Below, piece by piece: positions 41,182 through 50,700 of a stretch of 64,000 bases of DNA (positions within the stretch are counted from its first letter, which is position 1; each line of letters starts with the position of its first letter). The notes below the pieces were generated by a model. That model worked only from the letters and a program-made list of their open reading frames with translations. It had not been told where the DNA came from and did no database searches. The stretch is from NCBI GenBank assembly GCA_002336895.1, contig DDFC01000030.1, positions 57,234-121,233 on the forward strand, written 5' to 3'. The translations under genes and the position numbers were made by a program. This stretch comes from Verrucomicrobiaceae bacterium UBA1938. GTDB lineage: Bacteria > Verrucomicrobiota > Verrucomicrobiia > Verrucomicrobiales > Verrucomicrobiaceae.

Positions 41182-41953
41182 GCGTGACGATCCACAGGGA
41201 AATAAACGGCAGGATGAAGCCGATGACCGCCAGCCAGGCCGTCCGGCGGGGCGAGGTGAAATGTTTCCACATGAGCAGGGAGATCACCGCATACAGCCCC
41301 CACACGATCCAGGCAAAGACCACATGGCCCGTCTTGCTCATCGGCAGGTGCAGGGCAAAGGAGATCCCCAGCGCAATGCTCAGCAGCAGCAGCCCCAGGC
41401 GCACGATCCGCTGGATGGCCTGCGCCAGCCCCTGGATGGGCGGCAGCTGGTAAAACAGGCCGCCGATCTGGTGGCGCTTCAGCATGCGCTCCTGCACTAG
41501 GTACATCACACCCGTGATGCAGGCCAGGGCAAAAGAGGCGTAGGCGATGAGCGCCAGGGCGATATGCAGCTCCACCATGGCATTGATGGGCCCCTTGGGC
41601 GGGTACGGCGCGAAGCCCAGCACCAGCGCCAGCACGTGCAGCATGCTGACCAGCGGCGCAGTGAAGACCCCCAGCAGGGAGAGGCGGAAGGCCGGGCCCA
41701 CCAGGAAATACAGCAGCACCATGCTCCAGGCGATGAAGACCAGGATGTCCGGCAGGCTGCGGATGGGGCACTGCCTCACCTCCTGCCCGCGCAGGTAGAT
41801 GAAGCCCGTCTGCAGCACAAACCCCAGCGCCATGAGCACCACCTGCCCGCGAGTGCGCTTCCAGGCGCCGGATTTCAGCGCCATCAGCGCCTGCACCACC
41901 GCACCCGCAAAGACGAGCGTGGCGGCTAGCAAAAGCTGGAGGGAGGACGGCAT
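41174..41953 (-). CDS. hemX: HemX/CcsA-type cytochrome c assembly membrane protein
   Basis: A 259-residue protein starting at the ATG at 41953, with about eight membrane segments (for example LLLAATLVFAGAVVQALMAL, ILVFIAWSMVLLYFLVG, LHIALALIAYASFALACITG). The CcsA-like core is present (ELHIALALIAYASFALACI, FALHLPMSKTGHVVFAWIVW). It is upstream of and overlapping hemA. HemX proteins modulate the amount of glutamyl-tRNA reductase or take part in c-type cytochrome assembly. The canonical WAD heme motif of CcsA is not obvious, so HemX is preferred over CcsA. Confidence 0.85.
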   Translation of the reverse strand: MPSSLQLLLAATLVFAGAVVQALMALKSGAWKRTRGQVVLMALGFVLQTGFIYLRGQEVRQCPIRSLPDILVFIAWSMVLLYFLVGPAFRLSLLGVFTAPLVSMLHVLALVLGFAPYPPKGPINAMVELHIALALIAYASFALACITGVMYLVQERMLKRHQIGGLFYQLPPIQGLAQAIQRIVRLGLLLLSIALGISFALHLPMSKTGHVVFAWIVWGLYAVISLLMWKHFTSPRRTAWLAVIGFILPFISLWIVTHA

Positions 41954-42225
41954 GAAGGGAGGTGGGGGAGGCGGATACTCGTGGCCCCGCGCCATTTCTG
42001 CAAGGGTGAAGGCGATATGTGAGATGGTCTCTCTGGTGCGTGGGTGCTCCTATTTTGTTGTCCGGGCGTTTGGCATCACCAGTGGCTCCCCAAGGGAAAC
42101 ATACGCCGAGATCTGTGCCAAATACGCACTCATGCCCTGCGGACAGAAAGCACTCGCTGCCCCGAAAACTCCCCGGCACCGCATGACGCTTGCGCATCCA
42201 CGCATCTCCTCCATGATCGGCAGGC

Positions 42226-42759
42226 ATGGCCCCCGACATCCTCGACAGCATCCGCAGCACCATCCGTGACGTGCCGGATTTCCCCACTCCCGGCATCCTG
42301 TTCAAGGACATCACCCCGGTGCTGGCCAGTCCCACGCTGCTGGCACAGACGATCGACGGCATGATCGAGGCCACCGGCCTCACCGAGGTGGACAAGGTGG
42401 TGGGCATCGACGCCCGCGGCTTCATCTTTGGCGCGCTGATCGCCGAGCGTCTGGGCGCAGGCTTCATTCCCGTGCGCAAAAAGGGCAAGCTGCCCTGGAA
42501 GACACGCGGGGTGGACTACACGCTGGAATACGGCACAAACTCCGTGGAAATGCACCTGGACGCCATCGCCCCAGGGGAGACCGTGCTGCTGGCGGACGAC
42601 CTGCTGGCCACGGGCGGCACCGCAGGCGCAGCGCTGGACCTCATCCAGCAGGCCGGCGGGCAGGTGGTGGGGAGCACCTTCTTCATTGAGCTCTCCTTCC
42701 TGGGCGGCCGCCAGCGCGTCAGCACCTCTGGCCCGGTCCATGCCCTGATCACCTACTGA
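42226..42759 (+). CDS. apt: Adenine phosphoribosyltransferase
   Basis: A 177-residue salvage enzyme making AMP from adenine and PRPP. It shows IRDVPDFPTPGILFKDITPV at the start, VVGIDARGFIFGALIAERL, and the PRPP-binding VLLADDLLATGGTAGAALDL. Length and motif order are canonical. Thirteen bp separate it from glnD, so the two are probably co-transcribed. Confidence 0.96.
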   Translation: MAPDILDSIRSTIRDVPDFPTPGILFKDITPVLASPTLLAQTIDGMIEATGLTEVDKVVGIDARGFIFGALIAERLGAGFIPVRKKGKLPWKTRGVDYTLEYGTNSVEMHLDAIAPGETVLLADDLLATGGTAGAALDLIQQAGGQVVGSTFFIELSFLGGRQRVSTSGPVHALITY

Positions 42760-42772
42760 CTCCTCTGCCGAG

Positions 42773-45619
42773 ATGACCGAACGCGACTACCTGCGCCACC
42801 TGAACAAGAGCGCGCAGAAATTTTTCCCGCCTGAGGACAAGCTGCCACGCGGGCGCACCGAGACGCTGCGCCAGGCCAAACGCTTCCTCAAAATCAAGGA
42901 GCAGCGCATCAAGCAGCGGCACCGCACCGGCAGCTTCAGCGGCACGGAGATCTGCCGCATGCGCTCGGACATGATCGACCTCCTCGTGCGCACCCTGTGG
43001 GATGAGAGCGTGGCCGCCCTGCCTGCCGAGGCGCGGGCCAAGCTCAATGTCAGCGTGATCGCCCACGGCGGCTACGGGCGGCGGGTGATGAGCCCTGGCA
43101 GCGACGTGGACCTGACCTTCATGTTTCCCGGAAACAGCGGCAAGGTCTCCAATGAAGTGGTGCAGCTCATCCGCGACTACCTGCTCTACTTTTACGACCT
43201 GAAGCTCAAAGTGGGCCACGGCTCACGCTCCGTGGGCGAGTGCATCAAGCTGGCCAACGAAAACATGGAGACGAAGACCGCGCTGATGGAGGCGCGGCTG
43301 GTCACCGGCCAGAAAGCTGCCTTTGAGGAGTTCCGCTCCCGCTTTGACAAGGAATGCATGGACGGCCAGGAGGCCGACTTTCTGAAACTGCGGCAGATCG
43401 ACCTGAACACCCGCCACACGAAGTACGAGAACACCCCCTTCGTCCAGGAGCCGCATGTCAAGAACGGCTGCGGCGGCCTGCGCGACTACCAGAACCTGAT
43501 CTGGATGACCTATGCGCGCCACCGCACGCTGAACCCGAAGGATCTGGTGCCCCTGGGCCTCATCTCCAAGAAAGGCTGGAAGGAGGTGGAACAAGGCTAC
43601 GACTTCATCCTGCGTGTGCGCAATGAGATGCACTACACGGAAAAGCGTGCCGAGGACCTGCTGACGCTGCGCCTCCAGGGCCCCGTGGCCACCAATCTGG
43701 GCTACCGCCACAAGCGCATCCTCCGCCGCATCGAGGCGCTGATGCACGAGTACTACACCGCCACGCGGGACATCCTACAGCGCAGCAACGAGGTGATGGA
43801 CCGCTTTCACCTCCAGGCGCTGGAGACCAGCAGCAAGAGCAAGCTCATGGGCTTCATGGCACGCCGCAAGGCGGAGAAGCAGCAGGAGAGCTTTGACGGC
43901 TTCCAGCGCAAGCACGAGCGCGTGTACGCAGACGGCCCCTCCATCTTCAAGGACGATCCAGAGCGCCTGATGCGCCTCTTTCTCCACACGCAGAAGCGTC
44001 ACCTGCGCCTGAGCCCTGACCTCTTCCAGCTCATCCAGGACAACTTCCGCCTCGTGGACAGCAGCTTCCGCTACAGCAAGACCAACCGCGAGACCTTTGA
44101 GACCATCCTCTCCAACAAAGGGGATGCCGCACGCACGCTGCGGCAGATGCACCGCGTGGGCTTCCTGGGCAGGTACATGCCGGAGTTTGGCGCGCTCACC
44201 AACCTGGTGCAGCATGAGTTCTTCCACCTCTACACCGCAGACGAGCACACCTTGCGCACACTCGACAAGCTCGATGAACTCAGCGACCCCAACCTGAAAG
44301 GCGCGGAGCTTTTCCAGCAGCTCTTCCACGACCTGCAGCAGCCCTACGTACTCTACCTCGCCCTGCTGCTGCATGATGCCGGCCGCGCCGCCAACAAGAA
44401 GACGCACAGCGACGAAAGCACCACGCTGGCTGCCGCCGTCTCCCGCCGCCTGCAGGTCAAGGGGGAGCGCCGCCGCCTGCTGCTCTTCCTGGTGGACAAT
44501 CATCTGCTGATGTACCGCACCGCCACCACCAAGAGCCTGGACGAGCCGCAGGTGATCGAGGAATTCGTCAACATCGTGCGCACCAAGGAGAACCTGGACA
44601 CGCTGCTGCTCATGACCTACGCGGACTCCAAGGGCACCAGCGACAAGAGCTGGTCCGGCTACAAGGAGGCCTCCATCCGCCAGCTCTACCACAGCGCGGT
44701 GCGCTTCATGAATGCTCCCGCAGACTTCATGCGCAATGTGCAGGTGCCGCTGGCAGATCTGAAAAAGCAGGTGCTGCGACTGCTGGGCTCCGGCTACGAG
44801 GCGGAGGTGGACGCGCACTTCCGCCACATGCCGCCCTCGTACTTCAATTTCCGCGAGGCAGACCTCATTGCCACACATCTGCGCCAGTTCCGACTGTTCT
44901 TTGAGCAGCTCATCCGTGAAGAGGCCGCCGCCGGGCTGCTGCCCGTCATGACCTGGGTGGACCATGTGGACCAGGGCTACAGCGAGCTCACCGTCGTCTG
45001 CTGGGACCGCCACCTGCTCCTGGCGCGCATCTCCGGCGCCCTCGCAGCGGAGAGCATCAACATTCTCAGCGCAGACCTCTACCAGCGTGCCGACCACCTC
45101 GTGCTGGACACCTTCCGCATCTGCAACACGAACTTTGCCGCCGTTACCACCAAGAGCGCGCGCAACCGCGTGGAGGAGTCTGTGCGCAAGGCCTTCAGCG
45201 GCCGCACCTTTGATTTCAGCGAGGCCATCGCCCAGAAGCTGGGCAAGTCCGCCACCATGCTCGATGCCATCGGCGATGAGATCCCGCAGCGCGTTTACGT
45301 GAACAACAACCTCTCCCCGGACCATACCGTGCTGGAGCTGCAGCTGGTGGACCGCCTGGCCCTCCTCTACGATCTTTTCATGGCCATCGGCCGCCTCGGG
45401 CACAACGTCACGCACGCCCGCATCAGCACGGAAAAGGGCGTGGCCATTGACGCCATCTATGTGCAGGACGTAAAGAGCCAGAAGATCACCGACCGTGATC
45501 AGCTCGACGAGCTTTCCGATGCGGTGAGGGTGGCAGCCGGACTGCCTCCAACGCCGCGCCCCAAGCCTGAGCCCAAGCCTGCCGCAAAGCCTGAGGTGAA
45601 GCCCCAGGCCAAAGCCTGA
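42773..45619 (+). CDS. glnD: [Protein-PII] uridylyltransferase / uridylyl-removing enzyme
   Basis: A 948-residue nitrogen sensor that modifies PII proteins according to glutamine level. The nucleotidyltransferase domain has VIAHGGYGRRVMSPGSDVDL (about residues 96-116), followed by NGCGGLRDYQNLIWM. The HD hydrolase domain has LLLHDAGRAANKKTHSDEST (about 530-550). Two C-terminal ACT domains sense glutamine (YSELTVVCWDRHLLLARIS and TVLELQLVDRLALLYDLFMA). It ends in a Pro/Lys/Glu repeat tail (KPEPKPAAKPEVKPQAKA). Long minus-strand frames opposite it are antisense shadows caused by GC3 bias. Confidence 0.95.
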   Translation: MTERDYLRHLNKSAQKFFPPEDKLPRGRTETLRQAKRFLKIKEQRIKQRHRTGSFSGTEICRMRSDMIDLLVRTLWDESVAALPAEARAKLNVSVIAHGGYGRRVMSPGSDVDLTFMFPGNSGKVSNEVVQLIRDYLLYFYDLKLKVGHGSRSVGECIKLANENMETKTALMEARLVTGQKAAFEEFRSRFDKECMDGQEADFLKLRQIDLNTRHTKYENTPFVQEPHVKNGCGGLRDYQNLIWMTYARHRTLNPKDLVPLGLISKKGWKEVEQGYDFILRVRNEMHYTEKRAEDLLTLRLQGPVATNLGYRHKRILRRIEALMHEYYTATRDILQRSNEVMDRFHLQALETSSKSKLMGFMARRKAEKQQESFDGFQRKHERVYADGPSIFKDDPERLMRLFLHTQKRHLRLSPDLFQLIQDNFRLVDSSFRYSKTNRETFETILSNKGDAARTLRQMHRVGFLGRYMPEFGALTNLVQHEFFHLYTADEHTLRTLDKLDELSDPNLKGAELFQQLFHDLQQPYVLYLALLLHDAGRAANKKTHSDESTTLAAAVSRRLQVKGERRRLLLFLVDNHLLMYRTATTKSLDEPQVIEEFVNIVRTKENLDTLLLMTYADSKGTSDKSWSGYKEASIRQLYHSAVRFMNAPADFMRNVQVPLADLKKQVLRLLGSGYEAEVDAHFRHMPPSYFNFREADLIATHLRQFRLFFEQLIREEAAAGLLPVMTWVDHVDQGYSELTVVCWDRHLLLARISGALAAESINILSADLYQRADHLVLDTFRICNTNFAAVTTKSARNRVEESVRKAFSGRTFDFSEAIAQKLGKSATMLDAIGDEIPQRVYVNNNLSPDHTVLELQLVDRLALLYDLFMAIGRLGHNVTHARISTEKGVAIDAIYVQDVKSQKITDRDQLDELSDAVRVAAGLPPTPRPKPEPKPAAKPEVKPQAKA

Positions 45620-45669
45620 CTTGATCTGCTGATACATTCCGCCTGCTGCATCGTTCGGAGAGCGCTCAC

Positions 45670-47016
45670 ATGAAATTCTCCGCACTGCTGCCGCTGTTTC
45701 TGCTTTTCATTATCGCTCCGCTCACCGCTGCTGCAGCGGATGCCGCCCGGCCAAACATCCTGGTCTTCTACCTCGATGACATGGGCTGGGCGCAGCCCGG
45801 AGCCTACGGTGGAAAGATGGCCCCCACGCCCAACATGGATGCGCTGGCCGCAGGTGGCATGCGCTTCACGCAGGGCTACTCCTCCGGCTGCGTGTGCTCC
45901 CCCGGCCGTGTGGGCCTCATGACGGGCCGCTACCAGGCGCGCACCGGCCATGATGCCAACCCCACCAAAGCAGGCCGCGAACTCCTGCTCAGCGAGACCA
46001 CCCTCGCCCAGCATCTCAAGTCCGCCGGCTACACCACCGGCCTCGTGGGCAAATGGCACCTTGGAGACACCAGCGCCGAGTTTCTTCCAGCCGCACGCGG
46101 CTTTGACTACGCCATGGGCACGGTGGGGAATCTCGGTGAGGGCAAAGGACCTTCCTTTTATCGTGGCAAGGACTTGATCAAGGAGTTGCCCGGAGAACCC
46201 ATCACCTCGCCCGTTTATGCGCGGGAGTCGGCAGGCTTTATTGAAGCGAACCAAGGCAAGCCGTGGTTCCTCCTCATGTCCTTCAATGCCGTGCACTCGC
46301 CACACGTGGCCTCGGAGAAGTGGCTGGAGAAGTTCAAGCACTTTTCCAAACACGATGCCGCCTACGCCGCACTCGCCGCCGAGGCGGACGAAGCCATCGG
46401 CAACGTGATGGCCAAGCTGCGCGAGTTGAAACAGGAGGAAAACACCCTCATCTTCCTCCTCAGCGACAACGGCGGCGCTTACCAAAACGCCGAGATGGGC
46501 GGCCTGCGCGGTCACAAGTGGTTCGTCTGGGAGGGCGGCATTCGCGTTTCCTGGCTGGCTGCATGGAAGGGGCACATCCCCGCAGGCCGTGTGAGTGACG
46601 AGCCCGTGATCCAGCTCGACATCCTGCCGACCGCCCTTGCCGCCGCAGGTGCCAGCACCAGCATCCCGCTGGATGGCGTGAACCTGCTGCCGCTGCTCGA
46701 AGGCAAGACCGACAAGCTCGCCGCGCGCGAGCTCTACTTCCGCTTTGGCGTGCAGCAGGCCGTGCGTCAGGGAGACTGGAAGCTCGTCAAAGCCAGCAAG
46801 GACATGCAGCCCATGCTGGTGAACCTCGCCACCGACCCCGGAGAACAGACTGACCTCAGTGCGAAGGAGCCCGACAAAGCCCAGGCCCTGCAAAAGCTCT
46901 TCGACCAATGGAACGCCACCATGCAGCCCCCGCGCTGGGAGGACCAGCGCTGGAATGGCGAGGAGAGCCGCAAGGAGGGGAAGAAGGAGAAGCGGAAAAA
47001 GAAGGCGCAAGAGTAG
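45670..47016 (+). CDS. Secreted sulfatase
   Basis: A 448-residue sulfatase with signal peptide MKFSALLPLFLLFIIAPLTA. The metal Asp pair is FYLDDMGWAQ (36-37) and the formylglycine motif is CSPGR at 76-80, an accepted variant of CxPxR with Gly in place of Ser. LVGKWHLGDT and LLSDNGGAY mark the remaining active-site regions. It resembles arylsulfatase A/GalNAc-6-sulfatase-like bacterial enzymes. The C-terminus is strongly basic (ESRKEGKKEKRKKKAQE), similar to the basic ends of other exported proteins in this genome. It is not part of the sulfatase cluster at 6-10 kb. Confidence 0.92.
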   Translation: MKFSALLPLFLLFIIAPLTAAAADAARPNILVFYLDDMGWAQPGAYGGKMAPTPNMDALAAGGMRFTQGYSSGCVCSPGRVGLMTGRYQARTGHDANPTKAGRELLLSETTLAQHLKSAGYTTGLVGKWHLGDTSAEFLPAARGFDYAMGTVGNLGEGKGPSFYRGKDLIKELPGEPITSPVYARESAGFIEANQGKPWFLLMSFNAVHSPHVASEKWLEKFKHFSKHDAAYAALAAEADEAIGNVMAKLRELKQEENTLIFLLSDNGGAYQNAEMGGLRGHKWFVWEGGIRVSWLAAWKGHIPAGRVSDEPVIQLDILPTALAAAGASTSIPLDGVNLLPLLEGKTDKLAARELYFRFGVQQAVRQGDWKLVKASKDMQPMLVNLATDPGEQTDLSAKEPDKAQALQKLFDQWNATMQPPRWEDQRWNGEESRKEGKKEKRKKKAQE

Positions 47017-47034
47017 CGCGAAAGTCCGTCTGAA

Positions 47035-47165
47035 GTGATGCGGGCATTGCCTCGCTTCGCGAGCCCTCCGGGCAGCCTGCGGCTGGCTATCTTCGCTCCG
47101 CTACGGTTCCTGCCCGCAACGAATGTCCCGAGACGCTCGCCTGCGGGCAGGAGTGCCCGCATCAC
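47035..47165. repeat. 131-bp element with 12-bp perfect terminal inverted repeats
   Basis: GTGATGCGGGCA (47035-47046) and TGCCCGCATCAC (47154-47165) are exact inverses, bounding a GC-rich segment with further hairpins. A partial relative (GTGATGCAGGCA) follows the first gene of the window at 1433. The structure is MITE- or REP-doublet-like. Confidence 0.6.
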
Positions 47166-47171
47166 CTAATG

Positions 47172-47230
47172 CGTTAAAAATTTCACGTTTCATCTTGCCA
47201 TTCCGGGCCTCATTCGTTAAAAATATAACG
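47172..47230 (+). promoter_or_regulatory. Tandem BlaI-type operators and promoter
   Basis: Two dyads with identical 6-nt spacing: CGTTA-N6-TCACG (47172-47187) and the better CGTTA-N6-TAACG (47215-47230), 43 bp apart. A -35 TTGCCA (47195-47200) and -10 TAAAAA (47218-47223) with a 17-nt spacer overlap the second. The second dyad ends 3 bp before the repressor start codon, so the mRNA may be almost leaderless. BlaI/MecI repressors bind such dyads, so this is probably the autoregulatory site of the repressor-sensor operon. Confidence 0.6.
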
Positions 47231-47232
47231 AA

Positions 47233-47619
47233 ATGTCCGACCCATCCCAGCTTTCGCGGCGCGAGCGCCAGATCATGAATGTCCTCCATGCCGAGGGCAG
47301 CGCCACGGTGGCCGCAGTGCAGGCGCAGCTCCCGGACCCGCCCACGGACATGGCCGTTCGCCGCCTCATGCACATCCTTGAAGAGAAGGGGCATGTGAAG
47401 CGCCTGCGCAAGGAGGGGCGGGAGGTTATCTACGCCCCCGCGCAGTCGAAGGCCCGCGCCGGCCTGAACGCCCTGAAGCAGGTGCTGGACACCTTCTTTG
47501 GCGGCGCGGTGGACGAGGCCCTGGCCGCCCACCTCACCCGCAAGGACGCCGCGCTCACGGATGGGCAGGCGCAGCGCATCCAGAAGCTCATCGACGAAGC
47601 GAAACGCGAAGGCCGCTGA
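47233..47619 (+). CDS. BlaI/MecI-family repressor
   Basis: A 128-residue winged-helix protein: SQLSRRERQIMNVLHAEGSA, then TVAAVQAQLPDPPTDMAVRR, LMHILEEKGHVKRLRKEGRE and VIYAPAQSKARA. This is the BlaI/MecI/CopY fold with a C-terminal dimerisation helix (ALKQVLDTFFGGAVDEALAA). The family is inactivated by proteolysis when the partner BlaR1-type sensor is triggered. The partner here starts 146 bp downstream. The start codon at 47233 has no clear Shine-Dalgarno sequence. The 145-bp gap to the next gene holds several short inverted repeats (GGAGTGCTCCAG, and GCCGG/CCGGC). Confidence 0.92.
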   Translation: MSDPSQLSRRERQIMNVLHAEGSATVAAVQAQLPDPPTDMAVRRLMHILEEKGHVKRLRKEGREVIYAPAQSKARAGLNALKQVLDTFFGGAVDEALAAHLTRKDAALTDGQAQRIQKLIDEAKREGR

Positions 47620-47764
47620 TATGAAAACAAATTCACATGGCCGCGCGAGCGTCCAGGAGTGCTCCAGTCTTCTGGAGCTTTGCGCGGGCCTTTGGACGTT
47701 CGAAAGCGCCGGAGGACCGGCGCACTCCAAAACGCTCGCGCGTCGCAGGCCACTCTAACCTCTT

Positions 47765-50700
47765 ATGAACACGGCTCCTCTCCATGATCTGCTTTTTCAC
47801 ACCGCGCTGAAGGGCGCGGTGGTGCTTTTCGTGACACTGCTCGCAGGGCTGGCCCTGCACAGGATGGCCGCCGCACGGCGCTACGCACTGTGGATGGCCG
47901 CCGTCGCCACGCTGGCCGTGCTGCCACTGGCCATGGGGCTGCTGCCTGCGTGGCGTGTGCTGCCGAAGGCTTCCGGAGAACTGGACGGGCCGGTGATGGA
48001 GACGCCGCACTTCAGCGTCAATGCCGAGCAGGCTTTGCCGGTGGAAAATGTCAGCACAACCCCGTCTGACGCCACTCCTGTGCTGCCCACGCAGGCACCC
48101 GCCATGCCCGGCTTCGCTCGGAGCATTTCATGGCAGGATGTGGTAGAATATCTGCCCATGGTCTGGATGCTTGTCGCAGGCCTGCTGCTGGCGCGCCTTG
48201 CGCTCAGCGCGTGGCGGCTGCGGCGTCTGGAGTACTCTTTGCAGCCAGGTGAATGCTGCATGCTGGAGCAGACGGCGTTTGAGCTGGGGCTGAGGCGCAG
48301 GCCGCGCCTGCTCATCGGCCCTGCGGATTCCGTGCCCATGGTCTGGGGTGTCCTCAGGCCGCGCCTGCTGCTGCCGCAGGGCTTTGAAAGCTGGAGCCAT
48401 GAAAAGCGGCGCGGCGTGCTGCTGCACGAACTCGCACATCTGAAGCGCGGTGACCCCCTCGCGCTCTGGCTCGCACAATGGGTCAAGGCGCTGCACTGGT
48501 TCAATCCTCTGGCATGGCTGACCCTGCGGCATCTGCGCGCCGATCAGGAGCGTGCGTGCGATGACGCTGTGCTGCGTCAGGGCGTACGTGCCAGCGACTA
48601 CGCACAGTCGCTGCTCGATCTCAGCCGCCACAACCGCATCGCTCCCGGCCTTTCGCTCTGCGCATTGACGATCACCCGCTGCGCTCCGGTGGAGGGGCGT
48701 GTGAAGGCCATCCTCGATCCCGCTCGTCGGCGCGAAGGTCTCACCCGGCGCTGGCTGGCCGGACTGGCTGGCTGCGCCCTGCTTTTCGCCCTGCCCGTGG
48801 CCATGCTCCACGCCATCGAAGGCCCCACATTGCGCGGTCGCATCCTGGACCGCAACGGCGTGGTGCTGGCGGAAAGCACGAAGGAGAAAGTGCGTGTGTA
48901 TCCGCTCAAGACGCTGGCGGCGCACATGATCGGCTATGTGAGAAAATCCGATTTGGATGGATCCGTGTTTGAAGGCCATGCAGCCATGGAAAAGCTGCAG
49001 AACGACCCATTGAAAGCGGGCAGGGACGTCACGCTGACGCTCGATGCACGCATTCAGGCGCTGACCATGCATGCCATGAAAGACAACGACGTTACACGTG
49101 GCGCGGCAGTGGTGCTGGATCCGCGTACGGGGGAGATTCTGGCCTCTGTTTCGCTGCCGAGTTTTGACCCTAATGCATTCATTCCATCCGTCGGTTTGGA
49201 AGACTGGGTACGCTATCTCCATGATAAGAACGTGCCTCTCAAGGATCGGGCGCAGAAAGGTTTTTACCAGCCCGACGCAGCTTTGACGCCACTCACTGGG
49301 CTGGCGGCGATCTATGCGGGTGTGGGAGATCAGTCTTTTGCGTGCCAGGCTCCGGTGAAAAAAAGCCAGGCTGTCTATTCATGCTGGAGATTGCGTGAAG
49401 GAAAACCGGGGCATGGCATTCTCAGCCTCGACACAGCCATGGAGCAGGGCTGCTGGCACTACTGGTATCACATCGGGATGGCCGCGGGATTCCCGAAGCT
49501 GTCTGAAGTGGGCGCACGGCTTGGGTTTGGCGGCAGCTACGGCCTTGTCGAGGAAACACAGGAAGGCGTCTGGCCCACAGAGGAATGGTGGGAGGGCCAT
49601 CGGCGTGGGCTGGAGGCTTGGCCCGAAAGCAACACTGCTGATCTGGCCATGGGCCAGGGCTATGTGAAAACCACGCCCATGCAGATGGCGGTACTGGCAG
49701 CCACCTTGGCCAACTCAGGCCTGGCGCCACAGCCACGTTTCATCCGGGGCGGCGGTGTTGCAAAATTGGCGGACTTCCGGTTTGAAGGCGCTCGGGCCGC
49801 GCAGATGCAGAAGCTGCGGGAGGGCATGCGGCTCGTCGTCAATGGAACCGCTGGCACCGACCAGTCCGCCAGAAGCGCGAATGTGATGATCGCAGGTAAA
49901 AATGCCATGATTCAAAACTGGCACCGCATCAATCAAAACCCGGAGAACACGCACAGCTGGTTCATTGGCTTCGCACCCTTTGACCAGCCGACACTTGCAT
50001 TCGCCATTTTGAAGCAGGGCAGCAAATCGGAGGAGGATGATGCGACTCCCATCGCGAAACGCATCGTGGAAGAAACGCTGGCGCTGCCTGCGGATGGCAG
50101 CGGCGAGGTGCTGCCCGTGAAAGAGGACGTGAGCGAACTGCAACTGGCCCAGGCAAAATTTGATGCCAAAGCGGATGTTCTCAAAGCCGCCATCGAGCGC
50201 CTCAAGCCAGAAGAAACCACAGGCTTTCCATTGGATGAAATCAGGGTGCGCAATGGGCAGATTCTGATTCGCGGCGTGGCCACGGGAATGATCCAGGCCC
50301 TGCAATTTCGTGACAGGGTGCTTGGCCTCAAATGGGAAGACCCGCTGGAATGGACCATGCCCGTTCCACAAATCCTGGCGGACGGAAAGCGTGTGGGATT
50401 GATGATGCTGGCCACTCTGATATGGGAGGGGAAGACCAATACTTCTTTGGAGAAAGTACAGGCATCTCTCAAAAGCCTGAACGATCCACGCGCGTATGGC
50501 TGGGAGGAGCTGCGCAACGCCGCGGGACTGGCGGAACTCCCAGGCGGTACTGAGGCGTGGCGCGTTGCGATGGGCGATCCCTCCGTGAACTTTTATTTGC
50601 AGCGGAAGAATATAGCCGGGTGGCTGCGTGCTTCCTTAGGAGCGGAGGTGGATGTCGGCTGGCTGGAATCCAATACGGCCAAAGTACAGCGTTACCCGGC

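Noticed and set aside
43775..45685. A 636-codon open frame on the minus strand opposite glnD (and similar long frames opposite the sulfatase, nadC and metE genes)
   Set aside because: They are antisense to well-supported genes, composed of low-complexity Val/Gly/Leu/Ala runs, and explained by high GC3 on the coding strand.
49265..49300. Active transpeptidase or beta-lactam sensor in the M56 fusion protein
   Set aside because: The catalytic Ser and Lys are replaced by Ala and Thr (505, 508), and the SxN and KTG motifs are also gone.
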